64,000 bases of DNA from Planomonospora sp. ID82291 (GTDB lineage Bacteria > Actinomycetota > Actinomycetes > Streptosporangiales > Streptosporangiaceae): the NCBI RefSeq assembly GCF_015711645.1, contig NZ_JABTEX010000002.1:1364001-1428000 (forward strand), given 5' to 3'. The translations under genes and the position numbers were made by a program. Positions 10,865 to 20,450 of the stretch are shown one piece after another. Numbering within the stretch: the first letter of the stretch is position 1; every line of letters begins with the position of its first letter. The notes beneath the pieces are model-generated. The model ran no database searches. It had not been told where the DNA came from and was given only the letters and a program-made list of their open reading frames with translations.

Positions 10865-10868
<4 letters not shown>
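8529..10868 (+). CDS. pnp: Polyribonucleotide nucleotidyltransferase (PNPase)
   Basis: 3'-5' phosphorolytic exoribonuclease and RNA polymerase of 779 residues, acting in mRNA decay. I chose GTG 8529 ([17 protein letters not shown]) because AAAGGAGG lies at 8515-8522; the open frame extends 68 codons upstream through the structured leader but without a ribosome-binding site. Two RNase PH domains are joined by an alpha-helical linker, with the [11 protein letters not shown] and [17 protein letters not shown] catalytic segments in the second; KH domain near residues 577-640 ([11 protein letters not shown]) and S1 domain near 645-715. A basic tail with RTRTRTRTN ends the protein. The stop overlaps the next start (GTGA). 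Confidence 0.97.
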
Positions 10869-13020
<2,152 letters not shown>

Positions 13021-13056
13021 GGGACGGCCGGCGGAGCCGTCTCCGGGGACGTCGCG

Positions 13057-13090
13057 CGGTGCCGCGGCCGGAACTCCGGCCGCGGCACCG
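13057..13090 (+). terminator. Terminator after dapB
   Basis: Perfect 15-bp stem: CGGTGCCGCGGCCGG (13057-13071) with its complement at 13076-13090, loop AACT. It lies 37 bases after the dapB stop and 15 bases before the small zinc-ribbon gene. Confidence 0.85.
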
Positions 13091-13104
13091 TTCGTCGTAC
13101 CGGT

Positions 13105-13281
13105 ATGACGCGACCTTCGCTCGCCTGTCCGCTCTGCGGCAACTCGGAGTTCCAGCAGGAAGAGGGGCGGCTGGACGGCCGGTGGGGGATGACCTCCCAC
13201 CGGTTGACTCTGATGATCTGCACGCGCTGCCGCTATATCCTCCATTTCTATGACAAGCACTCCATCTTCGACTTCGACTGA
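13105..13281 (+). CDS. 58-residue zinc-ribbon protein
   Basis: An ATG at 13105 opens 58 codons ending TGA 13279-13281. The product has two knuckles, C8-P-L-C11 and C39-T-R-C42, 27 residues apart, plus an aromatic tail HFYDKHSIFDFD. This spacing is that of a small zinc ribbon and the CPLC-G start resembles nucleic-acid- or protein-binding ribbons. It is short enough to be missed by length-filtered gene callers. The last 32 bases overlap the first codons of the downstream GNAT gene in another frame. Function unknown. No obvious ribosome-binding site precedes the ATG. Confidence 0.7.
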   Translation: MTRPSLACPLCGNSEFQQEEGRLDGRWGMTSHRLTLMICTRCRYILHFYDKHSIFDFD

Positions 13282-13789
13282 GGTCCGCTGGGCCACGGCG
13301 GGCGAGCTGCCGGGGCTGGCGGCGGTGGAGGTCGCGGCCGACGGGGTGTTCGCCCAGGTCGGGATCACCTTCCCGGCCGGGACGACGATGGTCGAGGAGG
13401 CCGGTGACCCGTCCCGGGTACTGGTGGCCGGTGACCCGCCGGTCGGGTTCGCCATGTTCGGCTGGATCGACGGGAACGTCCACCTCGACCAGCTCGCGGT
13501 CCACCCCGACCACGGGCGGCGGGGCATCGGCGGTCGCCTGGTGGAGGCCGTCTGCGCCCACGCGGCGTCGATCGGCTCGGCGGCCGTCACCCTCACCACG
13601 TTCCGGGACGTCCCGTGGAACGGGCCCTGGTACGGCCGCCGCGGCTTCGCCGTGCTGGACGCGGCCGAGTGGGGGCCCGAGCTGGCCGCCCTGGTGGCCC
13701 GCGAGCGGGAGCTGGGCATCGAGCTCGCCCCCCGCGTCGTGATGCGCCGCCTCCTCTCCCCCTGGAGTGCCGGGCCGAGGTCCTCCTAG
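13250..13789 (+). CDS. GNAT family N-acetyltransferase
   Basis: A 179-residue acetyltransferase with the acetyl-CoA-binding motif A at LDQLAVHPDHGRRGIGGRL (R/Q-x-x-G-x-G/A) and a following TLTTFRDVPWNGPWYGRRGF segment containing the typical motif B. Substrate unknown. ATG 13250 overlaps the zinc-ribbon gene by 32 bp; conserved sequence begins about residue 11 (EVRWATAGELP), so the exact start is uncertain. A TATCCT box at 13236-13241, 8 bases before the ATG, could be a -10 for a nearly leaderless message. Its stop TAG shares the palindrome CTAG with the stop of menA on the other strand. Confidence 0.85.
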   Translation: MTSTPSSTSTEVRWATAGELPGLAAVEVAADGVFAQVGITFPAGTTMVEEAGDPSRVLVAGDPPVGFAMFGWIDGNVHLDQLAVHPDHGRRGIGGRLVEAVCAHAASIGSAAVTLTTFRDVPWNGPWYGRRGFAVLDAAEWGPELAALVARERELGIELAPRVVMRRLLSPWSAGPRSS

Positions 13790-14655
13790 AGTGCCAGGCC
13801 GAGGGTGAACAGCACGCCGAAGGCGAGCTGGAAGCGGCCGGTCTGCTGGAGGGTCGCGATCAGCGCCGGGCCGGCGGCGCCCGCGCGGACCGCCCTGACC
13901 GGACCGATCGCCAGCGGGGCGGCGAGCACGCCCAGCGCCGCGAACGGGTGCCAGGGGGCCAGCGCCGACGAGATGACGAGCGGCAGGACCAGGCAGAGGA
14001 CGTAGAGGGTGCGGGTGCGGGCGTCGCCCAGGACGACCGCCATCGTGCGCTTGCCCGCGGGGCCGTCGGTGACGATGTCGCGCAGGTTGTTGACCACCAG
14101 CATCGCGCAGGACAGCAGCCCGACGGGGACCGCGGCGGCCAGGGCGGTCCAGGGCAGCCACTCCAGCTGGACGAACGTGGTGCCCGCCACGGCGACCAGG
14201 CCGAAGAAGACGAAGACCGAGATCTCGCCGAGCGCGCGGTAGCCGTACGGGCGGGAGCCGCCGGTGTAGAACCAGGCCGCCGCGATCGACGCCGCGCCGA
14301 CCGCCAGCAGCCACCAGGCGCCGGTGGCCACGACCAGCGCCAGCCCGGCCGCGGCGGCGGCCAGGAAGCAGGCCAGGGCGGCCGTCAGGACCTCGCGCGG
14401 GGACGCGGCGCGCGACCCGACCAGGCGCATCGGGCCGACCCGCTCGTCGTCGGTGCCGCGCACGCCGTCGCTGTAGTCGTTGGCGTAGTTCACGCCCACC
14501 TGGAGGGCGAGGGCCACGAACAGGGCCAGCAGGGCGCGCCACCACACCGCCCCGCCGTACCCGACGGCGACGCCGGTGCCGACGGCGACGGGGACGACGG
14601 CGGCGGGAAGGGTGCGCGGACGGGCTCCGGCGATCCACTGGCGCGGGGTGGCCAT
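13786..14655 (-). CDS. menA: 1,4-dihydroxy-2-naphthoate polyprenyltransferase
   Basis: Integral-membrane prenyltransferase that attaches the polyprenyl chain to dihydroxynaphthoate in menaquinone synthesis. 289 residues with about eight hydrophobic helices. The first Asp-rich motif NYANDYSDGVRGTDD and the second NNLRDIVTDGPAGKRT bind the Mg-prenyl diphosphate. Start chosen at 14655 (MATPRQWIAGARPRT), where the family begins; the frame is open further upstream in GC-rich sequence without similarity. Convergent with the GNAT gene, sharing the CTAG stop palindrome. The other men genes are not in the window. Confidence 0.95.
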   Translation of the reverse strand: MATPRQWIAGARPRTLPAAVVPVAVGTGVAVGYGGAVWWRALLALFVALALQVGVNYANDYSDGVRGTDDERVGPMRLVGSRAASPREVLTAALACFLAAAAAGLALVVATGAWWLLAVGAASIAAAWFYTGGSRPYGYRALGEISVFVFFGLVAVAGTTFVQLEWLPWTALAAAVPVGLLSCAMLVVNNLRDIVTDGPAGKRTMAVVLGDARTRTLYVLCLVLPLVISSALAPWHPFAALGVLAAPLAIGPVRAVRAGAAGPALIATLQQTGRFQLAFGVLFTLGLAL

Positions 14656-14809
14656 GGCGGTGGCGGGTTTCCTCTCGGACGTGTGGGGGCGCTTCGCGGG
14701 CCCGTCGGTGCGGCGGAAGCAGGGTGGGACGCCTCCGGGCGGTGCTCCGCGGACCTTCCGCCGCGGCGGGGCCGCACCGCTTCCCGGACGATGCCGGTGG
14801 TCGCGCGGA

Positions 14810-14831
14810 TCACCGGCCGACGCGCCGGTGA
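14810..14831 (-). terminator. Hairpin between the second GNAT gene and menA
   Basis: TCACCGGC (14810-14817) and GCCGGTGA (14824-14831) form an 8-bp stem with a 6-base loop, 12 bases beyond the stop of the minus-strand GNAT gene. Likely a weak terminator; the remaining 150 bp up to menA holds no gene. Confidence 0.45.
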
Positions 14832-14843
14832 CCGGACGGACGG

Positions 14844-15455
14844 TCAGCTGATGTCGGTGGCCAGGCGGACCATCCGCACGGGGCGGCCCATGTCCAGGAC
14901 CCGCTCGGCGCCGTCCTCGCCCCAGCCGGCCGACTCCAGGAACCCGAGCAGGGCGTGGTTGTCGGCGAACACCCAGGTGACGACGGTGCGGTAGCCGTCC
15001 TCGCGCAGGTGGTCGACCGTGGCGTTGAGCAGGCGGCTGCCGTGGCCGCGCCGGACGTGGTCGGGGTCCACCAGGAAGGAGAGCATCTCGGCCGTGACGG
15101 TGGGGTCGAGGTCGGGGTCCTCGGCCGGGGCGTGGGAGGCCAGGCCCACCACGCGCTCGGCGCCCTGCATCGCGGCCATGGCCTCGATCCCGCCGGGGCC
15201 GAGCGCGGGGAACGCGTCGGTGTCGAGGACGACCTGCTCCACCGCGACGAGCACGCGGTGCAGGGAGGTGGGCGGGGTGACGATCGCCTCGTCCCACTGC
15301 CGGCGCCACATCTTCTCGGCGGCCGGGCCGGTCATCTGCTCCAGCGGCCCCTCGGGCAGGAACTCCCTGTAGCCGTATCGCCAGGCGCGGATCTGGGTCC
15401 TCGTCACCGCGTCGACATCATCGTGCCGAGCCGCCCGCACGCCTACGTCTGCCAT
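14844..15455 (-). CDS. GNAT family N-acetyltransferase
   Basis: 203 residues. Acetyl-CoA motif at FLVDPDHVRRGHGSRLL (motif A R-R-G-x-G-S), followed by TVVTWVFADNHALLGFLESAGW, the usual motif B with N-x-x-A-x-x-F-x-x-x-G-W. Substrate not predictable. AAGGAGCGGG precedes the ATG (rc of 15453-15455). Oriented with menA but separated by about 190 bp and a hairpin. Confidence 0.85.
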   Translation of the reverse strand: MADVGVRAARHDDVDAVTRTQIRAWRYGYREFLPEGPLEQMTGPAAEKMWRRQWDEAIVTPPTSLHRVLVAVEQVVLDTDAFPALGPGGIEAMAAMQGAERVVGLASHAPAEDPDLDPTVTAEMLSFLVDPDHVRRGHGSRLLNATVDHLREDGYRTVVTWVFADNHALLGFLESAGWGEDGAERVLDMGRPVRMVRLATDIS

Positions 15456-15583
15456 CTCGGCCCGCTCCTTATCTGCCGTACGCCGCCAGGGACGCGCTGC
15501 CTCGCAGGTCTCGTGCCACGCGAGCGGGCATCAGGCGGGTGGACCCGGGAGACAGGCAGTTACACCGTATCGGGGAATCTGGC

Positions 15584-16138
15584 TCACAGATGACGCGAAC
15601 CTGTCCCGCTCTGGCGGCGTGCCCGATATGCCCTGGTCTTGGTGCGATTTCCACACACCTTCATCGAGCACCATGATCGGGAACGGTTCTTGGAGGAGTC
15701 GACGAACGCCCACTGGCAGGTGCTCTCGGTGCACACCTTGAGCCGCGGCCAGAGGCCTTCGACGCGGACCTCCACCATCGCCGCCGCGATCCTCGCGAGC
15801 CCGGCCAGGACGCCGGTTCCGGTCGGCTCCAGCACGGGCCCGCCGGGGGTGAGGACGACCGCGACCGGCAGCCGGTCGAACGGGCGGGGGAGTGGTGAAA
15901 CGCGCTCCGGGGTGCGGTCGGGGCCGGGGGCGTGGTTGGCGCGCAACGCCGCGCGCAGGGTCTCGCGGAGGTCGACGGCGGCGGCCAACTCCTCGTCACC
16001 CGCGGGGTCGCCGGTCCCGGCCAGGCCGCGTCGGGCGAGCCAGGCGACGAGCGCCGCCGGGGAGGAGAGCGCGTCGGTGTCGCTCTCGACGTCGTAGCTG
16101 TTGACGAACTCGCACACCAGGACGGCGGACTCGGGCAT
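15584..16138 (-). CDS. CGNR zinc-finger / ABATE-domain protein
   Basis: 184 residues. The N-terminal part (LVCEFVNSYDVES...) matches the ABATE (putative stress-induced regulator) domain; the C-terminal part contains the zinc knuckle C-x4-C then W-C-S-M-x-V-CGNR followed by basic residues TKTRAYRARR, which defines the CGNR family. Probably a DNA-binding transcription regulator, target unknown. Upstream, TACAGT lies within the minus-strand promoter region near 16165. Confidence 0.88.
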   Translation of the reverse strand: MPESAVLVCEFVNSYDVESDTDALSSPAALVAWLARRGLAGTGDPAGDEELAAAVDLRETLRAALRANHAPGPDRTPERVSPLPRPFDRLPVAVVLTPGGPVLEPTGTGVLAGLARIAAAMVEVRVEGLWPRLKVCTESTCQWAFVDSSKNRSRSWCSMKVCGNRTKTRAYRARRQSGTGSRHL

Positions 16139-16360
16139 GGACGGATCACCCCTTCGTCACCACTGTATGGCAGTAGATGGTTCTCCTCGCCTCCGATACC
16201 TCCGGAAGGCCGCCGGCGGCGTGTCCGGCGGGCCGGCCGTGGCGCTGCCCCGGGGACGGCAAGGCGGCCTGACGAGCCGTGCGGCGCTCCCCGGGCCGCG
16301 AGAGGGCCTGATGAGCCGTACGGCCCTGCCTCGGGGGCCGCGAGGAGGTCCGGGACCGGA
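16139..16360. repeat. Spacer with a two-copy imperfect direct repeat
   Basis: Between the MocR stop and the CGNR start. Two about 40-bp units (from about 16268 and 16307) share CCTGANGAGCCGTNCGGC and a following CGGG-CCGCGAG segment. No gene is visible. The AT-richer bases 16160-16190 probably hold the CGNR promoter. Confidence 0.45.
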
Positions 16361-17767
16361 TCATGAGGCCACCCGCTCCACCGCCAGGGCCAGCCGCCGG
16401 ACCCCCTCGGCCAGTTCGGAGAGGTGGGCCGCGGCCGTGTGGGTGAGGCGGAGCCGGGGCCCCGGCGGCTCGGCGGGGTAGTGGACGCGGCCCGGGCCGA
16501 CCAGGACCCCTTCCCTCCGGGCCGCCTCCACCACGGCGTCCTCGTCGAGGTCCTGCGGAAGCCGTACCCACAGGTGCAGGCCGCCCCGGGGCACGAGGTG
16601 GGGCTCGGCTGCAGGCAGCCTGGCGGCGAGGGCCGCGAGGAGCGCGTCCCTGCGGGCGGCCAGCTCGCCGGTGAGAGCGGACAGGTGGCGCGGCCAGGCG
16701 GGGGAGCCGACGAACTCCAGCACCGTCTCCTGCAGCGGCCTGGCCACGAAGAAGGAGTCCACCACCTGACTCGCCCTGAGCCGGTGGGCGGCCGGGCCCC
16801 GGGCGACGACCCCCGCCACGCGCACGCTCGGGGACAGGACCTTCGTCAGGGAGTTGACGTGGACCACGGTGCCGTGGGTGTCGAGCGCCACCAGCGGCGG
16901 AGGGACGGGCGCGGTCGTGAAGTAGCGGGCGTAGTCGTCCTCCACCACGAACGCGCCCGCAGCCCGGGCCACCGCCAGGACCTGCTCGCGGCGCTCCAGG
17001 CCGAGCGTCGCGCCGGTGGGGTTGTGCAGGGTCGGCTGGCAGCAGAAGACCCGCGCGCCGGTGACGGCGAACGCCTCGGCCAGGAGCTCGGGCCGCACCC
17101 CGTCGCGGTCCGTCGGCACGGCGGTCGCCCGCAGCCCGGCGGCCCGCGCGGCGGCGAGCGCGCCGGGATAGGCGGGGGTCTCGACGAGCACCGGGGAGCC
17201 GGGGGCGGCCAGGGCCCGGAAGGCGTGGGCGAGGGCCGACTGCCCCCCGCCGGCCACGAGGACGTCGGCGGGGGCGACGTCCCCCCCGGCCTCCTGGGCG
17301 AACCACCGGCGCAGCTCCGCCAGCCCGGTGACCGGCGGGACCGCCCAGGCGTCGGGACGGCGCAGGGCGCGGGCGGCGGCGGTGCCGAGCGCCCTGGACG
17401 GGCAGAGTGCGGGATTGAGGTAGCCGCCGGTCATCGGGACGGTCCCCTCGGGCGGCGGCGTGAGCAGCCCAACCACCCGGGTGTCGTCCACCACCCGATC
17501 GCCCAGGGCGACCGTCTGCCACGAGAGGTCGGCGGGCTCGCTCTTCACGCGGGCGGTCCGGGGCGCGACGTAGGTGCCGCTGCCCGGCCGGGTCACCACC
17601 CGTCCCTCGGCCGCCAGCCGGCCGAGCGCCCGCGAGACGGTCACCGGGCTGACGCCGTGGCGGCGCATCAGCTCCCGGCTCGACGGCAGTCTGTCCCCCG
17701 GCCGGAGCCGTTCCGTCTCCTCGCGGAGGATGGCGGCCAATCGGAGGATACTGCTATCTTCATTCAT
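16361..17767 (-). CDS. MocR-type regulator (GntR helix-turn-helix fused to aminotransferase-like domain)
   Basis: 468 residues. Residues 1-70 are a GntR winged helix (DRLPSSRELMRRHGVSPVTVSRALGRLAAEG, broken here by family variation); residues about 95-468 are a fold-type I aminotransferase-like domain with PLP lysine K309 in SLTKVLSPSVRVAG. Such proteins (GabR, PdxR types) sense amino compounds or PLP and act on a neighbouring gene. Here the neighbour is a divergent DMT exporter whose ATG overlaps this ATG. TACTCT lies 8 bases upstream of the start, suggesting a message with almost no leader. Start ATG at 17767 gives MNEDSSILRLAAIL; the frame runs 25 codons further left but through the divergent promoter. 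Confidence 0.9.
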   Translation of the reverse strand: MNEDSSILRLAAILREETERLRPGDRLPSSRELMRRHGVSPVTVSRALGRLAAEGRVVTRPGSGTYVAPRTARVKSEPADLSWQTVALGDRVVDDTRVVGLLTPPPEGTVPMTGGYLNPALCPSRALGTAAARALRRPDAWAVPPVTGLAELRRWFAQEAGGDVAPADVLVAGGGQSALAHAFRALAAPGSPVLVETPAYPGALAAARAAGLRATAVPTDRDGVRPELLAEAFAVTGARVFCCQPTLHNPTGATLGLERREQVLAVARAAGAFVVEDDYARYFTTAPVPPPLVALDTHGTVVHVNSLTKVLSPSVRVAGVVARGPAAHRLRASQVVDSFFVARPLQETVLEFVGSPAWPRHLSALTGELAARRDALLAALAARLPAAEPHLVPRGGLHLWVRLPQDLDEDAVVEAARREGVLVGPGRVHYPAEPPGPRLRLTHTAAAHLSELAEGVRRLALAVERVAS

Positions 17768-17806
17768 GAGAAATAAGAGTAGCGCTATCACTCCCGCGCG
17801 GATAGC
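17753..17806. promoter_or_regulatory. Shared divergent promoter and candidate MocR operator
   Basis: GCTATC occurs at 17753-17758 and 17784-17789, 31 bp apart (three helical turns), with the inverted copy GATAGC at 17801-17806. MocR regulators commonly bind spaced direct repeats. The -10 boxes TATCTT (17755-17760, plus) and TACTCT (complement of 17776-17781, minus) lie between, so a bound dimer would cover both. The region is AT-richer than its surroundings. Confidence 0.5.
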
Positions 17807-18818
17807 GGATGCGGTCGGCCCCTTCGTCCAGAGCGGGTCCACCGGTCCCGAGGTCTTGGGAGTCCCCGGCCTCTCCGTGCCGCCCTCCTCCCGCCCGAAG
17901 TCCTCCGTCCCGGGCTCCCCCAGCCGGACCCCCTCCGTCCCGAGTGCTCCGGCAGGAGCCTGGCAGGGGACGCTGCTGGCCGGGCTCGGGGTGCTCGCGT
18001 TCTCCGGCTCGTTCCCCGCGACGGTGTTCGCGATGGAGGGCTTCGACCCCTACCTGGTGGCGATCGGCCGGGCCGTGGTCGGGGCGGTGGCGGCGCTGGC
18101 GTTCCTCCTGGCGGCCCGGGTGCCGCTGCTGCCTCCCCGCTCCCAGCTGAGGTCCTACCTCGTCATCGTGGCCGGCGTGGTCTTCGGCTTCCCGCTGCTC
18201 AGCGGGCTCGCGCTCGACGCCGGGACGAGCGCGGGGCATGCCGCCGTGGTCATCGGGCTACTACCCGCCGCCACGGCCGCCTGCGCCGTACTGCGGGCCG
18301 GAGAACGGCCCCGGCCGCTGTTCTGGCTCGCCTGCGGCCTGGGGGCGGTTTCGATCACGGTCTTCAGCCTCAGCCGGGGCGGCGGCCGCGTCAGCGGGGC
18401 CGACCTGCTCCTGGTCGGGGCGCTGCTGGCGGCCGCCGCCGGCTACACCGAGGGCGCGCGGCTGACCCGCGAGACCCCCGGCTGGCAGGTGATCTCCCGC
18501 GCCCTGGTGGTGGCCGCGCCGCTCACCGTCCCCGCGACCGCCGTCCTGGCGCTGACCACCGAGGTCCGGCCGGGGGCCCTCCCGCTGGCCGGATTCGCCT
18601 ACGCCGGGCTGGTCGCGATGTTCCTCGGCTTCATCCCGTGGTACGCGGGCCTGGCGCGGGGAGGCATCGCCCGCGCCGGGCAGACCCAGCTCGCCCAGCC
18701 GCTGCTGACGCTGGTGTGGTCCTGGCTCCTGCTCGGCGAGGAGGTGGGGGCGGCGACGGTGGGGGCGGCGCTGGCCGTACTGGCGTGCGTCGCGCTGACC
18801 CAGCGCGCCCGCTCCTGA
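17766..18818 (+). CDS. DMT/EamA family transporter
   Basis: Membrane transporter with ten predicted helices in two EamA repeats (from GTLLAGLGVLAFSGSFPATVFAMEG at about residue 72 to the C-terminal GAATVGAALAVLACVALTQR). Members export amino acids or other metabolites; the divergent MocR suggests an amino compound substrate (inference). The ATG at 17766 adds about 68 Ser/Pro-rich residues before the first helix; an internal GTG near 17880 is an alternative. The start codon shares CATG with the start of the MocR gene. Confidence 0.85.
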   Translation: MRNKSSAITPARIADAVGPFVQSGSTGPEVLGVPGLSVPPSSRPKSSVPGSPSRTPSVPSAPAGAWQGTLLAGLGVLAFSGSFPATVFAMEGFDPYLVAIGRAVVGAVAALAFLLAARVPLLPPRSQLRSYLVIVAGVVFGFPLLSGLALDAGTSAGHAAVVIGLLPAATAACAVLRAGERPRPLFWLACGLGAVSITVFSLSRGGGRVSGADLLLVGALLAAAAGYTEGARLTRETPGWQVISRALVVAAPLTVPATAVLALTTEVRPGALPLAGFAYAGLVAMFLGFIPWYAGLARGGIARAGQTQLAQPLLTLVWSWLLLGEEVGAATVGAALAVLACVALTQRARS

Positions 18819-18870
18819 GCGTCGCGCAGACCTCTTCCTGCGGCGTCCGAAAGGTGTGATGGCCGGAGCG

Positions 18871-19530
18871 TCACCGCGCCCGGTCCTGTGTGACGGGCTC
18901 ATCGCCGGTTCCCGCGGCCCGCAGCCGGGCCGACAGCGTGCGGACGAACTCCCCGGGGTCGTCGGCGTGCAGGCGGACGAGCGAGGCCGCGCCGGTACGG
19001 CCCAGCGGCAGGGTGACGGGGACGGGCTCGGCCAGTTCGACGGTGACCGACGTCCGCGCCGAGACGACCACCTCCAGCCGGTCCCCGTCCAGCCGGACGG
19101 TGCCGCCGTCGTGGACGCGCCGGTCCAGCCGGACCCCGGTGATCAGGTGGAGCGGGATCCGCAGGTCGAAGGCGGCGCCGTACCGGACGCGCAGTTCCCC
19201 GGCCGAGACCACGTGCGGGCGGGTGATCCCGGCCGCGACGGAGCCCAGGACCTGCGCGACCAGGCCGACGTGCAGTACCAGCGCGGCCAGGTGCACGACG
19301 GGCCAGGGGATGAGGAACGCCATGGCCGCGCCTTCGAGGACAAGGACGAGGAGCATCGCCAGCATCACCGGGACCTCGCCGCGCAGGTAGCCGAACGCAC
19401 GGTCGCCCTCGCGCACGCCGTGCCTCCCGCCGGTTGGCCAGAGCAGCAGACTCGTGATCGTCCGCCTCTGGTGGTGGACCAGCCCGCCCGCGGCGGTCAG
19501 GACGGCCTGCCGCGTCCACCGGTGGGTCAT
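18871..19530 (-). CDS. Membrane protein with PH-like C-terminal domain, function unknown
   Basis: 219 residues. Two hydrophobic helices (about 50-73 and 78-103) separate a charged N-terminus from a beta-rich C-terminal half (VVSAGELRVRYGAAFDLRIPLHLITGVR...) resembling bacterial PH/YdbS-type domains. I do not recognise a named family. The start ATG overlaps the stop of the merR-type gene (ATGA at 19527-19530), so the two are co-translated; its job is probably linked to that regulator. Convergent with the DMT exporter 52 bp away. Confidence 0.75.
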   Translation of the reverse strand: MTHRWTRQAVLTAAGGLVHHQRRTITSLLLWPTGGRHGVREGDRAFGYLRGEVPVMLAMLLVLVLEGAAMAFLIPWPVVHLAALVLHVGLVAQVLGSVAAGITRPHVVSAGELRVRYGAAFDLRIPLHLITGVRLDRRVHDGGTVRLDGDRLEVVVSARTSVTVELAEPVPVTLPLGRTGAASLVRLHADDPGEFVRTLSARLRAAGTGDEPVTQDRAR

Positions 19531-20333
19531 GTGGCGCTCCTGTCCGCCAGCAGGGCCATGACCTGGCGGACCACCTCGGCCTGGGCGGGCGGCAGGTCGG
19601 CGAGGAACGCCCGCGCGAACGCCTCCTGCTCCCCGGCCGGAGCCTCTCCGTCCGCGCCGCCGTCGCCGTCGCCGTCGGCGTCCGCGGGCCGCAGGGCCGG
19701 GCCCAACAGACCGGAGCGGAGCATCTCCGGAGGTACGGCGTCGGCCAGCCGCTCGGCCAGTCCGAGGACCCGCGGATCACCGGGGTCGGCGTCGGCGAGC
19801 GCGTCCAGTTCCCGGTACAGATCCTCCACCTCGCCCATGCGGCCGGCGTCGGGGGCCGTCTCCAGCAGCAGGCGGTGCGTGTCCGGTCCGGCGGCGGTGT
19901 CCAGCAGGGCGAGCAGTTCGCGTTCCCTGGCCAGCATGCCCGTCTCCGCCTGCGGCAGGCAGCTCAGCAGGCCGGCCATCCCGGGGGAGATCGGGTCGTC
20001 GGGGTGGAGACTGTCCCGGGTGAGCAGCTCGGCCAGGCGGGCGCGCCTGCGCCGGATCCCCTGCTCCTGGCGGGCCAGGTCGGCGTCCAACTCCGTGAGG
20101 ATCTCCCGCAGGTCGCGGCCCCGGTCGTCGGCCAGCGCGTCGCCGACCTCGGCCAGGCTGAGCCCCAGCTCGGTCAGGCGCCTGATCCTGGCCAGCGTGA
20201 CCGCGGCGCGCAGGCCGTACACGCGGTAGCCGTTGGCCCGCCGTTCCGGCTCGGGCAGCAGGCCCAGCCGGTGGTAGTGGCGCACGGTCCTGGTCGACAC
20301 GCCCGCCAGGGCGGCCAGCTCTCCGATTCGCAT
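19527..20333 (-). CDS. MerR family transcriptional regulator
   Basis: 268 residues. MerR winged helix at residues 1-70 (MRIGELAALAGVSTRTVRHYHRLGLLPEPER) followed by a coiled coil (about 75-105) and an unusually long helical C-terminal domain with an Asp/Gly-rich linker around residues 215-232. The usual metal-binding cysteines are not in the expected dimerisation helix, so a non-metal inducer is likely. Preceded by a self-operator with the 19-bp spacer typical of MerR promoters. Forms a two-gene overlapping operon with a membrane protein. Confidence 0.9.
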   Translation of the reverse strand: MRIGELAALAGVSTRTVRHYHRLGLLPEPERRANGYRVYGLRAAVTLARIRRLTELGLSLAEVGDALADDRGRDLREILTELDADLARQEQGIRRRRARLAELLTRDSLHPDDPISPGMAGLLSCLPQAETGMLARERELLALLDTAAGPDTHRLLLETAPDAGRMGEVEDLYRELDALADADPGDPRVLGLAERLADAVPPEMLRSGLLGPALRPADADGDGDGGADGEAPAGEQEAFARAFLADLPPAQAEVVRQVMALLADRSAT

Positions 20334-20339
20334 GCGCCC

Positions 20340-20374
20340 ATTAGAGACGTTGACGCTACGGCAAGGTCAACGTC
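20340..20374 (-). promoter_or_regulatory. MerR-type promoter/operator
   Basis: On the minus strand, -35 TTGACC (complement of 20365-20370) and -10 TCTAAT (complement of 20340-20345) are separated by 19 bp, the elongated spacer on which MerR proteins act. The spacer lies inside the perfect inverted repeat GACGTTGAC (20346-20354) / GTCAACGTC (20366-20374). Six bases separate the -10 from the ATG, predicting a leaderless message. Confidence 0.8.
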
Positions 20375-20450
20375 CACGGGTGATCATGACCCGGCATGCG
20401 GCGTTCACGTTGGCAACGGTGAGTCACCGCCGCACGGGGCGGGGACATCG

